64,000 bases of DNA from Kribbella monticola (GCF_003261635.1 NZ_QFXK01000009.1:372001-436000), one strand, 5' to 3'. Shown: positions 25,590 through 34,459, counted from the first letter of the stretch. Numbers and translations are program-made. Notes: generated by a model not told the origin, from the letters alone.

Positions 25590-26735
25590 ATGACAGTGCT
25601 GCAGAAGAAGGCTGACAACCCGATCGCCCACCTGAGCGCGGACGACATCGAGGAGATCGGTCGCCGGCTCGACGAGATCCGGGCCGAGGTGATCGAGGCC
25701 CGGGGCGCGTCCGACGCGGCGTACATCCGCAAGGTCATCAACGTGCAGCGGAAGCTGGAGCTGTCCAGCCGGGCGGTGCTGTTGCTGTCCCTGTTCCCGC
25801 CGGCCTGGCTGATCGGTACCGCGGGGCTGTCGGTGGCCAAGATCCTGGAGAACATGGAGATCGGCCACAACGTCATGCACGGCCAGTGGGACTGGATGCG
25901 GGACCAGAAGATCCACTCCACCACCTGGGAGTGGGACCACGCCTCGCCGTCGGACCAGTGGAAGCACTCGCACAACGAGTTGCACCACACCTACACGAAC
26001 GTGGTCGGCAAGGACAACGACCTCGGCTACGGCATCATGCGCGTCGACGAGGACCAGCGCTGGTACCCGCTCTACCTGGCCCAGCCGTTGTGGAACTTCA
26101 TCAACGCGATGTTCTTCGAGTACGGCATCGCGGCGTACGACCTCGAGCTCGGCAAGAACCTGGCCAGCAAGGAAAGTCGTCGCGACCCCGAGTTCAAGGC
26201 GCGGGCGAAGCAGGTCTTCAAGAAGATCCGCGGCCAGATGACGAAGGACTACGTCGTCCACCCGCTGCTGTCCGGCCCGTCGGCCCTGCACACGCTGGCG
26301 GCCAACTTCACCGCCAACATCGTGCGCAACGTGTGGGCGCACTCGGTCATCATGTGCGGTCACTTCCCCGAAGGCGTCGAGACCTTCGAGCGGAAGTCGA
26401 TCGACGGCGAGACCCGCGGCGAGTGGTACCTGCGGCAGATGCTCGGCTCGGCCAACATCTCCGGCGGCCGCGCGATGCACATCATGACCGGCAACCTGTC
26501 GTACCAGATCGAGCACCACCTGTTCCCGGACCTGCCGAGCAACCGGTACCAGGAGATCGCGCCGAAGGTCCGGGCGATCTTCGACGAGTACGGCCTGAAG
26601 TACACCACCGGCCCGCTGCCGAAGCAGGTCGGGTCGGCGTGGGCCAAGGTCGTCCGGCTGTCCCTCCCGAACGACTTCGCCAAGAAGCTCACCTCGCGCC
26701 TGGGCGTCCGCCGCCTGGCCCTCTCGGCCGGCTGA
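25590..26735 (+). CDS. Membrane fatty acid (acyl-CoA) desaturase, DesA3-like
   Basis: This 381-residue di-iron membrane desaturase has the three His boxes: box 1 HNVMHGQWDWMRD, box 2 HSHNELHHTYTN, and box 3 QIEHHLFPDLPSNRY. Box spacing fits delta-9-type acyl-CoA/phospholipid desaturases. Hydrophobic segments flank residues 55-90 and 230-260. It probably acts with the oxidoreductase just upstream, in one operon, to introduce a double bond into membrane lipids. GAGAGA precedes the ATG. A 16-bp palindrome at 26728-26743 spans the stop codon. Confidence 0.95.
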   Translation: MTVLQKKADNPIAHLSADDIEEIGRRLDEIRAEVIEARGASDAAYIRKVINVQRKLELSSRAVLLLSLFPPAWLIGTAGLSVAKILENMEIGHNVMHGQWDWMRDQKIHSTTWEWDHASPSDQWKHSHNELHHTYTNVVGKDNDLGYGIMRVDEDQRWYPLYLAQPLWNFINAMFFEYGIAAYDLELGKNLASKESRRDPEFKARAKQVFKKIRGQMTKDYVVHPLLSGPSALHTLAANFTANIVRNVWAHSVIMCGHFPEGVETFERKSIDGETRGEWYLRQMLGSANISGGRAMHIMTGNLSYQIEHHLFPDLPSNRYQEIAPKVRAIFDEYGLKYTTGPLPKQVGSAWAKVVRLSLPNDFAKKLTSRLGVRRLALSAG

Positions 26736-26795
26736 TCAGCCGGAAGCAACCTCGTCTGGTTCCCCGGCCGGTCCGCGCCGACGAAGCTGCGGTCG

Positions 26796-27182
26796 TCAGC
26801 TGCGGCGGCGCGATTCGGCCGCGGCCTTGATGCGTTCGGCTTCCTTCTGTACTTCGGCCTGGGTCTCGCGCTCGCGCTGGAGCCACTCCGGGTTCTCTTC
26901 CCGCAGGGCCTCGATCTGCTCGGTGGTCAACGCTTCCGTGACGCCGCCGCGGGCGAGGCCGGAGATGGAGACGCCGAGGCGCGCCGCGACGACCGGGCGC
27001 GGGTGCGGTCCGGTACGGCGCAGTTCGCGCAGCCACTCCGGCGGGTCGGCCTGCAGGGAGTTGAGCTCGTCGCGCGAAACGACACCCTCCTGGAACTCCG
27101 CGGGGGTGGCTTCGAGGTACACGCCCAGCTTCTTCGCCGCGGTCGCGGGCTTCATTGTCTGGGTCGTCTTTTGCGGGCTCAT
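26796..27182 (-). CDS. DUF5997 family protein
   Basis: This 128-residue cytoplasmic protein starts MSPQKTTQTMKPATAAKKLG and matches the conserved actinobacterial DUF5997 pattern (TQTMKPATAAKKLGVYL, ATPAEFQ). Its second half contains a helix-rich SAM-like repeat (WLRELRRTGPHPRPVVAARLGVSISGL) and an Arg/Glu-rich tail. Function is unknown. It is divergent from the LysR-effector-domain gene with only 58 bp between start codons, a pairing I recall as common in actinobacteria. Confidence 0.8.
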   Translation of the reverse strand: MSPQKTTQTMKPATAAKKLGVYLEATPAEFQEGVVSRDELNSLQADPPEWLRELRRTGPHPRPVVAARLGVSISGLARGGVTEALTTEQIEALREENPEWLQRERETQAEVQKEAERIKAAAESRRRS

Positions 27183-27240
27183 GAGGTCAAGGGTAACGAG
27201 CGCGCACCCCGGCTCCGACCACGCCCGATAGCCTGAGCCG

Positions 27241-28008
27241 GTGACAGCTCCCGACGGACCGGCATCCTTCAGGCTCGCGTACGTCCCTGGGGTGACGCCC
27301 ACCAAGTGGGTGCGGGTCTGGAACGAGCGGCTGCCCAGGGTCGCGCTGACCCTGATCGGCGTGACCGCCGCCGAAGCGGCCGACGTCGTCCGGGCCGGTA
27401 CGGCGGACGCCGGGCTGGTGCGGCTGCCGATCGACCGGACCGGGCTGAGCGCGATACCTCTCTATACGGAGACGACCGTCGTGGTCGTGCCGAAGGATCA
27501 CCTGGTGACCGCGGCCGACGAGGTGACGGTGGCGGACCTGGCCGACGAGTTCGTCCTGCATCCGCTCGACGACACCTTGGGCTGGACGGAACTGCCGGGC
27601 GAACCGGCGTTCGAGCGGCCGGCGACGACGGCCGCCGCGATCGAGCTGGTGGCGGCAGGCGCCGGCGTCCTCGTAGTACCGCAGTCGCTGGCGCGGTTGC
27701 ACCATCGCAAGGACCTCACCTATCGGCCGGTCTCCGACGCGCCCGAGTCGCAGGTCGCGCTGACCTGGCCGGAGGCCGAGACCACCGAGCTGATGGAACA
27801 GTTCATCGGCATCGTCCGCGGGCGCAGCGTCAACAGCACGCGCGGGGCGGCAACCCCCGCGTCGACGACGGATCCGAAGAAGAAGGCGGCCCCGGCCAGG
27901 AAGCAGTCCGCCAAGAACCAGTCGGCCAAGAAGCAGTCGGCCAAGAAGCAGCCGGCCAAGCCTGCCAAACGGCAGCCCGCGCGGCGCGGTAAGCCCCGTG
28001 GCCGCTGA
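27241..28008 (+). CDS. LysR-type substrate-binding domain protein without HTH, with basic AK-repeat tail
   Basis: Residues 1-200 of 255 resemble the type-2 periplasmic-binding fold of LysR effector domains: FRLAYVPGVTPTKW, AGLVRLPIDRTGL, VVVVPKDHLV, VAAGAGVLVVPQSLARL. No N-terminal helix-turn-helix is present, since the start GTG is directly before the domain. Residues 205-255 are a lysine/alanine/glutamine tail with repeating KQSAK units ending RRGKPRGR, like histone H1-type tails, and could bind DNA or RNA non-specifically. It is divergent from DUF5997. A sensor or nucleoid-associated role is inference. Confidence 0.82.
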   Translation: MTAPDGPASFRLAYVPGVTPTKWVRVWNERLPRVALTLIGVTAAEAADVVRAGTADAGLVRLPIDRTGLSAIPLYTETTVVVVPKDHLVTAADEVTVADLADEFVLHPLDDTLGWTELPGEPAFERPATTAAAIELVAAGAGVLVVPQSLARLHHRKDLTYRPVSDAPESQVALTWPEAETTELMEQFIGIVRGRSVNSTRGAATPASTTDPKKKAAPARKQSAKNQSAKKQSAKKQPAKPAKRQPARRGKPRGR

Positions 28009-28108
28009 ACTGAACCTCCGTCGCCGCTCCTGACGCGTTCTTTCCGCCGTTCGCCATCCGTGTCCGTGCGGCCACCCGAAATCACCGTGGCGTTATGTCA
28101 ACTTCGGA

Positions 28109-28145
28109 CCCCCCGAGAGCATCTACCAAGTGTCTCTAAGGGGGG
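28109..28145 (+). promoter_or_regulatory. 5'-leader hairpin covering the Shine-Dalgarno of the next gene
   Basis: CCCCCC (28109-28114) can pair with GGGGGG (28140-28145), and AGAG (28116-28119) with CTCT (28134-28137). The G-run is part of the AAGGGGGGA ribosome binding site that precedes the ATG at 28153, so the hairpin would mask it. A translational control role is a guess. Confidence 0.4.
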
Positions 28146-28152
28146 ACACATC

Positions 28153-28737
28153 ATGAAGTCGATCCACCACATCCGCAGACCGATCCGCCGACCTCTCCGA
28201 GCCGCTCTCGCCGTCCTGGCTGTCGCGGCCGTCCCGGCAGCCGCGGTCGCTGTGCCGGCGGTCGCGGACGCCAACACCACGTGCTCCACCCGGTGGGGTT
28301 CATTGCCTGAGGCAAGTACCTATCGCGGCCTCGGCCGGCTGACGAACGTCCGGACCGGCCGGCACGACTGCTTCGACCGGATCGTGTTCGACGTCCGTGG
28401 CAAGCCGTCCTGGTTCCGCGTGCACTACGTGCCGAACGTCTACACCAGCGGGCAAGGCGAGCTCGTGCCACTGCGCGGTGGCGCCAAGCTGGAGATCATC
28501 CTGTCCGTGCCGACGTACGACGACGCCGGCCACAGCACCTACAACCCGGCGAACAGTGACGAACTGACCAACGTCAGCGGCTTCCGGACCTTCCGTCAGG
28601 TCGCGTACGCCGGCAGCTTCGAAGGTGAGACCGCGATCGGCCTCGGCGTCCGCGCCCGCCTCCCGTTCCGGGTGTTCACACTCACCGGCGCGAACAACAC
28701 CAGTCGCATCGTCGTGGACGTCGCCCACACCTGGTAG
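28153..28737 (+). CDS. Secreted AMIN-like domain protein
   Basis: This 194-residue protein has a signal peptide (residues 1-39, basic start, VADA cleavage). A domain with LTNVRTGRHDCFDRIVFDV, WFRVHYVP, and late GVRARLPFRVFTL matches the AMIN-like domain found in exported actinobacterial proteins. These small domains are thought to bind cell-wall or protein surfaces; no enzyme motif is seen. A pair of Cys residues (near 44 and 74) may form a disulfide. A strong AAGGGGGGA Shine-Dalgarno precedes the ATG. It is followed by a perfect-looking terminator. Confidence 0.78.
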   Translation: MKSIHHIRRPIRRPLRAALAVLAVAAVPAAAVAVPAVADANTTCSTRWGSLPEASTYRGLGRLTNVRTGRHDCFDRIVFDVRGKPSWFRVHYVPNVYTSGQGELVPLRGGAKLEIILSVPTYDDAGHSTYNPANSDELTNVSGFRTFRQVAYAGSFEGETAIGLGVRARLPFRVFTLTGANNTSRIVVDVAHTW

Positions 28738-28745
28738 TTCCTGTC

Positions 28746-28782
28746 CCGGTCGGCATCTCCGGCAATCGGAGGTGCCGACCGG
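28746..28782 (+). terminator. 16-bp stem-loop terminator
   Basis: Arms 28746-28761 and 28767-28782 pair over 16 bp with one wobble and a 5-nt loop, starting 9 nt after the AMIN-like gene's stop codon. No T-run follows. Confidence 0.65.
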
Positions 28783-28887
28783 CCTGCTGCCGAAAGATAA
28801 CTACCAGCAGTTGCGGCTCGCGGTGAACTGTCGCCCGGCGGCCATCCGGTGTTGGATGGAGTCGTCCGACTATGTCAGGAGGAACTT

Positions 28888-29883
28888 GTGTCGCAACCGC
28901 TCAAGCTCGCGGTCCTGGGGTTCTGGCACGTTCACGCGAAGGACTACGCACAACAGACCGAGCAGCATCCCGGCACGGAATTGGTCGCCGTGTGGGACGA
29001 CGACAGCGCACTCGGCCAGGCCGGCGCGGACCAGTTCGGCGTACCGTACGTCGATGATCTCGACGCTCTGCTGAGTCGTGACGACCTCGACGGCGTCATC
29101 ATCACCACAGCGACCAACGTGCACCGCGACCTGATGGTCAAGGCGGCGAACGCGGGCAAGCACATCTTCACCGAGAAGCTGCTCGCGCCGACCGTCGCGG
29201 AGGCGGAGGAGATCATCGCCGCCGCCGACGCCGGCAACGTCAAGCTCGTGGTCTCGCTGCCACGGCTCGCACACGGTTACACCAAGGCGATCCAAGAGGT
29301 GCTCGACAGCGGTGAGCTCGGGCAACTCACCTACGGTCGCGTCCGGCTCTCGCACGACGGAGCCATCCCGAAGGACGGGGGAGAGGACGGCTGGTTGCCG
29401 CGGCGGTTCTTCGAGCCCGAAGCCGCCATCGGTGGCGCGCTGACCGACCTCGGCTGTCACCCCGTCTACCTCATCCAGCTCTTCCTCGGTGCGGACGCGG
29501 AGACCGTCAGCGCGACGTACCGGTCGGTGACCGGCCGCGACCTGGAGGACAACGCGGTCGTGACGGTCGGGTACGCCGACCAGAAGATCGGCGTGATCGA
29601 GGCCGGATTCGCCAGCCCGAACCCGTTCACGATCGAGCTCTTCGGCACCGCCGGCAGCCTCACCTACACCGACGACGGCAACGTACTACGGGTCGGCGGC
29701 AAGGAACTCCCCGTGCCCGACCACGGCCAGGATCCCTTCGGTCAATGGGTCGACCACATCACCAATGGCACCCGGGCCGACGACAACCTCGCCCGGGCGG
29801 TGGAACTGACCCGGATGGTCGTCGCCGCCAACGAGGCCGCGGCCACCGGCCGGAAAATCCCGTACGCCGGCCAGCCGGCCTGA
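28888..29883 (+). CDS. Gfo/Idh/MocA-family dehydrogenase, variant with WHVH loop
   Basis: This 331-residue NAD(P)-dependent dehydrogenase begins LAVLGFWHVHAKDYA: the first loop is GFWHVHA, not the usual GxGxxG. HIFTEKLLAPTV has Lys in the catalytic motif but Leu where Pro is normal (EKP). GALTDLGCHPVYLIQLFLG carries the conserved H of the active site. Such variants act on sugars or inositols, but the substrate is not deducible. The GTG at 28888 has AGGAGG upstream. It is followed by a second family member 22 nt later, so a two-enzyme operon. Confidence 0.88.
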   Translation: MSQPLKLAVLGFWHVHAKDYAQQTEQHPGTELVAVWDDDSALGQAGADQFGVPYVDDLDALLSRDDLDGVIITTATNVHRDLMVKAANAGKHIFTEKLLAPTVAEAEEIIAAADAGNVKLVVSLPRLAHGYTKAIQEVLDSGELGQLTYGRVRLSHDGAIPKDGGEDGWLPRRFFEPEAAIGGALTDLGCHPVYLIQLFLGADAETVSATYRSVTGRDLEDNAVVTVGYADQKIGVIEAGFASPNPFTIELFGTAGSLTYTDDGNVLRVGGKELPVPDHGQDPFGQWVDHITNGTRADDNLARAVELTRMVVAANEAAATGRKIPYAGQPA

Positions 29884-29905
29884 CTCCATCTTCGAGGAGA
29901 CCGCC

Positions 29906-30907
29906 ATGCCACAGCTCAAGGTCGGCCTGATCGGGGCCGGCGGAATCGCGTCCGCGCACATCAAGGGATACCGCGAGCACGCGGACAAGATCGCCGTTAC
30001 CGCGGTGACCGACGCAGTCCAGGAAACGGCCGCTGCCCGCGGAACCGAGCTCGGCGCTACGCCGTACAGCGACTATCGCCAGATGCTCGAAGCCGAGGAG
30101 CTCGACGCCGTCGACATCTGCCTGCCGCACCACCTGCACCGCGACGCCATCGTCGCCGCCGCCGAGGCAGGCAAGCACATCCTGTGCGAGAAACCGCTCT
30201 GCCTCACCGCGGAAGAGGCCGCGGCCGTCCGTACGGCGGTCAGCGCGAACGGCGTGACGTTGATGTGCGCACACAACCAGCTCTTCATGCCCGCCGTCGC
30301 CAAGGCCAAGGAGCTGCTCGACGCCGGCACCCTGGGCACTGTGTACGAGGTGCGGACCACCGACAGCTTCTACAACGACTTCGACCCCGCGAACATGGGC
30401 TGGCGCGCCAGCACCAAGACGAGCGGTGGTGGCGAGCTGATCGACACCGGGTACCACCCGACGTACCTGATGCTGCACCTGGCCGGCGGCTCTCCGGTCG
30501 AGGCGACCGCGATGCTGTCCACGCACCGGCTGAAGTTCATGGAGGGCGAGGACTCCGCGCAGGTGCTGATCAGGTTCGACAACGGCGTCGTCGGTCAGCT
30601 GGTGACCAGTTGGGCTTATCAGCCGGCCGCCAGCACCGAGCGCTTCTCCGTCGTCGGTGAACTGGGTGCTCTGCACAGCGACGGCAGTTCCGTCACCACT
30701 CGGCTGCGCTCCGGTGAGACCACCACCATCGAGCTGGAACCGGTCGACACCTTCGTCGCCGAGATCGGTCACTTCGCCGACTCACTCCTCGGCAAGACCC
30801 GACCGCTGCACACCGAGGAGGAGGGGATCGCTGTCCTGGGCATCCTGCTCGCCGCGTATGAAGGTGCGCGCACCAAGACCATCGCGCCCGTGCTCCAAGT
30901 CGGTTGA
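29906..30907 (+). CDS. Gfo/Idh/MocA-family dehydrogenase
   Basis: This 333-residue protein has a canonical nucleotide loop (GLIGAGGIASAHIKGY) and the catalytic EKP in HILCEKPLCLTAEE. The substrate half includes GGGELIDTGYHPTYLMLHLAGG. It probably oxidises or reduces a sugar or polyol with NAD(P). CGAGGAGA precedes the ATG. Together with the preceding gene it suggests a carbohydrate conversion, one enzyme perhaps supplying the oxo intermediate of the other; no transporter is next to them. Confidence 0.9.
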   Translation: MPQLKVGLIGAGGIASAHIKGYREHADKIAVTAVTDAVQETAAARGTELGATPYSDYRQMLEAEELDAVDICLPHHLHRDAIVAAAEAGKHILCEKPLCLTAEEAAAVRTAVSANGVTLMCAHNQLFMPAVAKAKELLDAGTLGTVYEVRTTDSFYNDFDPANMGWRASTKTSGGGELIDTGYHPTYLMLHLAGGSPVEATAMLSTHRLKFMEGEDSAQVLIRFDNGVVGQLVTSWAYQPAASTERFSVVGELGALHSDGSSVTTRLRSGETTTIELEPVDTFVAEIGHFADSLLGKTRPLHTEEEGIAVLGILLAAYEGARTKTIAPVLQVG

Positions 30908-30929
30908 ACGAACGCGCGATAGTTGAGGC

Positions 30930-31721
30930 GTGACCAGCTCCACTGACAGTGCCGGGCCGTTGGATCGGACGACAGCTGACAGCGTGCTGGTGAAGGAGGT
31001 CTGGCTGGTCCTCGCGCTGTCACTCGGCGCATCGGCCGTCTCGGCGCTGATCTCCTTCACCGGCGTGCTCACCTCCCACCACCCGATCGGTGATCAGACG
31101 GCGGTGATCGTCGGTTCGCGTGCGCCGGGGCGGCCGTGGCTCGACCTTGCCTGGCAGGTTTTCGCCATCGTGACCGCGCTGGTCCCGGTCGCGCTCGTCG
31201 CGCACCTGCTGGCGCGCGGCGGTGAGTCCCTGCGGACTCTGGGGTTCGACCGACGGGACGCCGTACGGGATCTCGAACGTGGAGCGGCGGTGGCTGCTTG
31301 TGTGGGTGGCGCCGGCCTGGCCTTCTACCTTGCCGCGCACGCGTCGGGGGTGAATCTCGCCGTCGACCCCGCACAACTGCCCGGGACCTGGTGGCGGGTG
31401 CCCGTGCTGATCGCCGTCGCGGCGCAGAACGCGATACTGGAGGAGGTCATCGTCCTCGGCTACCTGACCCGGCGACTGGAGCAGCTGGGCTGGTCCTTTC
31501 GCCGGCGTACGACAGCAAGCGCCGTACTGCGTGGGTCGTACCACCTCTACCAAGGGCTTGGTGGCTTCGCGGGGAACGTGGTGATGGGGGTGCTGTTCTG
31601 CCACCTGTATCGCCGGTGGGGCCGGGTGATGCCGTTGGTGGCCGCGCACACGCTGATCGACATTGTCGCGCTGGTGGGCGCGACGTACCTGATCGGCAAG
31701 GTGGGCTGGCTACCCGGCTGA
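30930..31721 (+). CDS. CPBP-family intramembrane protease
   Basis: This 263-residue polytopic membrane protein has about 6-8 hydrophobic segments. The CPBP/Abi motif appears as ILEEVIVLGYLTRRLEQL (EExxxxxY/R pattern), followed by ASAVLRGSYHLYQGLGGF with the conserved His, and VAAHTLIDIVALV with the last His. Family members cleave or modify membrane proteins. Substrate unknown. The start is GTG at 30930. Its 3' end overlaps the opposite-strand ANTAR gene by 12 bp. Confidence 0.88.
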   Translation: MTSSTDSAGPLDRTTADSVLVKEVWLVLALSLGASAVSALISFTGVLTSHHPIGDQTAVIVGSRAPGRPWLDLAWQVFAIVTALVPVALVAHLLARGGESLRTLGFDRRDAVRDLERGAAVAACVGGAGLAFYLAAHASGVNLAVDPAQLPGTWWRVPVLIAVAAQNAILEEVIVLGYLTRRLEQLGWSFRRRTTASAVLRGSYHLYQGLGGFAGNVVMGVLFCHLYRRWGRVMPLVAAHTLIDIVALVGATYLIGKVGWLPG

Positions 31722-32438
31722 GCTGCCGTAGCTGTGCTGAGGCAGCTTACGGGTGTCGATCAGCTGCTGGGCGACGTCGCGCAGCTTGACGTTGTTGTCC
31801 TGCGAGTAGCGGCGCAGGATGGCGAAGGCCCGGTCGCTGTCGACGTCGAACCGCTCCATCAGGATGCCCATCGCCTGGCCGACGAGTTTGCGGGCGTCGA
31901 CCGCGGACGTCATGGTCTCGTCGTGTCGCGCCGAGGCGACCGCGACGGCGGCGTGCCGCGCGAGGATGTGCGCGATCGCCTCGTCGTCCTCGCTGAACGC
32001 ATCCGGAAAAGGGCTGTAGAGACCGAGTACGCCGACCGCGCGGGTCATGTCGTTGCCGGTCAGCAGCGGGACGTCCAGCACGCTGCGCACCCCGAGGCCG
32101 GCCACCTTCGCCGCCCACTCGGGCCAGCGGTCGTCGGCGCCGGTGTCCCGGATCAGCACGGTCCTGCGCTCGCGCAACGAGGTCACCAGCGGACCGATCG
32201 AGGAGTTGAGCTGCAGGTCGTACACATCGGCCACCACGGGGTCGGTCACCGCTGCGACCTGCGGCTTGGCGCCCCTCGTGTTGAGCGCGACACCGGCATA
32301 GCTGCAGCTCAGGGCCTGGAGGGCGAACTGGACGACGGCGTCGATGGTCTCCTCGACACCGTCGGCGTCATGGAGCTCGAGTGCGAGCCGCGCGAACGTC
32401 TCCGCGATGTCGGCGGCGGCAGGGTCAAGCGGGGGCAT
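31710..32438 (-). CDS. GAF- and ANTAR-domain transcription antiterminator
   Basis: This 242-residue protein has a GAF domain at residues 20-165 (for example LQALSCSYAGVAL, VLDVPLLTGNDMTRAVGVLGLY) and a C-terminal ANTAR domain (VDARKLVGQAMGILMERFDV, then YSQDNNVKLRDVAQQLID). ANTAR proteins bind stem-loops in RNA to stop termination when the GAF sensor is active. Its target here is unknown. It is convergent with the CPBP gene. Confidence 0.92.
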   Translation of the reverse strand: MPPLDPAAADIAETFARLALELHDADGVEETIDAVVQFALQALSCSYAGVALNTRGAKPQVAAVTDPVVADVYDLQLNSSIGPLVTSLRERRTVLIRDTGADDRWPEWAAKVAGLGVRSVLDVPLLTGNDMTRAVGVLGLYSPFPDAFSEDDEAIAHILARHAAVAVASARHDETMTSAVDARKLVGQAMGILMERFDVDSDRAFAILRRYSQDNNVKLRDVAQQLIDTRKLPQHSYGSSAG

Positions 32439-32562
32439 AGAAAGCTCCAGGCAGGTGTCAGCACCAGGAGCACCCTCATCTCCGGAGTGATCCGGCTACA
32501 ACGTAGTGCACCGCTCCGACAATGTCGTCGGCAGGGCGCGACACGCCGGTACGGCGAGACGC

Positions 32563-33429
32563 TCAGAGGAAGCCGCGAAGGGTGTCGACCAGCGCGCCGG
32601 GAGCCTGTTCGGCGACGTGGTGGGTGGAGTCGATGCCGTGTCCGATGACGTGTGGGCACCATGGCCGCCAGATGGCCAGCGGATCGCCGTACAGCTGTTC
32701 GAGATCGTCCTTGGTCGACCAGAGCATCAGCATCGGGCATTCGATCTGCCGGCCCGCCGCCCGGTCCTCCTCTTCCGTGCGCCGGTCGATGCCGAGTCCG
32801 GCCCGGTAGTCCTCGACCATCCCGTGCACAGTGGCCGGGTCCCGGATGGCGGCCAGGAAGTCGGCGTGGTTCTCCGGACCGAGGGCGTCGGGGGAGTTGA
32901 GCGTCCAGGCGTTGTACCAGGTCTCCGGATCCGCGCAGATCACCCGCTCGGCGGGTTTGGCGGTCTGGGCGAAGAAGAACCAGTGCCACCACTCGGTGGC
33001 GAACCGGGCGTTGCAGCGCTCCAGGTGCTCGACGACCGGCAGCCCGTCCAGCACCACCAGCTTGCTGACCCGGTCGGGATGGTCCATCGCGCTCCTGAAG
33101 GCGACCAGCGCGCCGCGATCGTGGCCGACCACGGAGTACGTCTCGTGGCCGAGCGCGGTCATCAGCCCCGCCACGTCCGCCGCCATGGCGGCCTTCGAGT
33201 ACTGCGTGTGCTCGTCGTCCGCTGCCGGTTTGCTCGACTGGCCGTAGCCGCGCAGGTCCGGACAGACCACGGTGTAGTCCCGGGCCAGTTCCGGCGCCAC
33301 CTGGTACCACGTGGTGTGCGTCCGCGGGTGCCCGTGCAGCAACACCACGGCCGGACCCGAACCGCCGTACCGGACTCGCAGGCTGACGTCGCCGACCTGG
33401 ATCCGGTCCAGGGTGAATCCTTCGAACAT
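32563..33429 (-). CDS. Haloacetate dehalogenase-like alpha/beta hydrolase
   Basis: This 288-residue protein has the fluoroacetate/haloacetate dehalogenase pattern: HGHPRTHTTWYQVAPELA, CPDLRGYGQSSKP, the Asp nucleophile in VVGHDRGALVAFRSA, WWHWFFFAQ (halide or substrate pocket) and the late catalytic His in STHHVAEQAP. The Asp nucleophile (not Ser) marks dehalogenases or epoxide hydrolases. It would hydrolyse a haloacid or related compound. It is the last gene of the minus-strand run from 39585, 30 nt after the LLM oxidoreductase gene. Confidence 0.85.
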   Translation of the reverse strand: MFEGFTLDRIQVGDVSLRVRYGGSGPAVVLLHGHPRTHTTWYQVAPELARDYTVVCPDLRGYGQSSKPAADDEHTQYSKAAMAADVAGLMTALGHETYSVVGHDRGALVAFRSAMDHPDRVSKLVVLDGLPVVEHLERCNARFATEWWHWFFFAQTAKPAERVICADPETWYNAWTLNSPDALGPENHADFLAAIRDPATVHGMVEDYRAGLGIDRRTEEEDRAAGRQIECPMLMLWSTKDDLEQLYGDPLAIWRPWCPHVIGHGIDSTHHVAEQAPGALVDTLRGFL

Positions 33430-33459
33430 GCTTCTCCTGGGGTTCAGCGGCTCCTGGGG

Positions 33460-34422
33460 TCAGCCGCGGCGGAGCTCGGGGAGCACCTCTTCGCGGTACA
33501 GCTTCATCATGTCGATCGAGTGCGGGCCCATGTTGGCCACGTAGATCTCGTCGAAGCCGGCCTCGACGTACGGCTGGAACGCCTTCAGGTGATCGGCGGC
33601 CTTCGCACCACCGGTCACCGACTGAGCGGTCTGCTCCTTGGTGACGAGCTGGCTCGCCTGCTCGAAGTGCCGCGGCGAGGGCAGCACCTGCGACAGCTCG
33701 CCGGGCAGCCCTGAGTTGGCCCAGATCCGATGCGCCTGCTCGATGCCCTCCTCCTCGGTCGGGGCGTAGCTGACCTTGAAGCCGACCTGGGTCGGCTTGT
33801 CGCCGCCGCCGTTCTCGCGGAACCGCTTCAGCAGGTCGGAGTCCGTTGAGGTGGTGATGTAGCCGTCCGCGATCCGCGCCGCCACATCCGTTGCCTCCGG
33901 CCCGAATCCGGACATGTAGATCGGCACCGGCGAGTCCGGCCGGGTGTAGATCCGGGCGTTGTCGACGGTATAGTGCATGCCGTGGTGGCTGACGAAACCG
34001 TCCTCGGTCCACAGCCGGCGGATGATCTCGACGGCCTCTTCCAGCATCTCCAGCCGGACGTCGACCGTCGGCCAGGCGTCGCCGAAGATGTGCTCGTTCA
34101 GGGCCTCACCGGTCCCGATCCCGAGCGTGAAGCGGCCGTTCAGCAGTACGGCGCTGGTCGCCGCGGCCTGGGCGATCACGGCCGGATGGATCCGCACGGT
34201 CGGACAGGTGACGGCTGTGGTGACGGGCAGTTCGCAGACCTGCGAGATGGCGCCGATCGTCGACCACACGAACGCACTCTGGCCCTGCTCGTCGTTCCAC
34301 GGGTGGTAGTGGTCGCTGATCCACAACGCGTCGAACCCGGCTTCCTCCGCCAGGCGCGCCTGTTCGATCAACTGCGCGGGCGTGTATTCCTCACTGGACA
34401 GGAAGTATCCGATCTTGTTCAT
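33460..34422 (-). CDS. LLM-class F420-dependent oxidoreductase, G6PDH-like (TIGR03557)
   Basis: This 320-residue TIM-barrel protein follows the luciferase-like F420 family: IGYFLSSEEYTPAQLIEQARLAEE, ALWISDHYHPW, GRFTLGIGTGEALNEHI, and SGFGPEATDVAARIADGYI. It resembles F420-dependent glucose-6-phosphate dehydrogenase but with unclear substrate. Members transfer hydride between F420 and an alcohol or aldehyde in the cytoplasm. It lies 37 nt after the GH13 gene. The pairing with a dehalogenase-like hydrolase hints at xenobiotic breakdown (inference). Confidence 0.88.
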   Translation of the reverse strand: MNKIGYFLSSEEYTPAQLIEQARLAEEAGFDALWISDHYHPWNDEQGQSAFVWSTIGAISQVCELPVTTAVTCPTVRIHPAVIAQAAATSAVLLNGRFTLGIGTGEALNEHIFGDAWPTVDVRLEMLEEAVEIIRRLWTEDGFVSHHGMHYTVDNARIYTRPDSPVPIYMSGFGPEATDVAARIADGYITTSTDSDLLKRFRENGGGDKPTQVGFKVSYAPTEEEGIEQAHRIWANSGLPGELSQVLPSPRHFEQASQLVTKEQTAQSVTGGAKAADHLKAFQPYVEAGFDEIYVANMGPHSIDMMKLYREEVLPELRRG

Positions 34423-34459
34423 GGCCTGCCGGTGCCCGCCGCTCGGGCTCACAAACACC

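Noticed and set aside
26728-26743. Palindrome CCGGCTGATCAGCCGG as a terminator
   Set aside because: It spans the desaturase stop codon, leaves only a tiny loop and has no T-run. It could be chance in GC-rich DNA.
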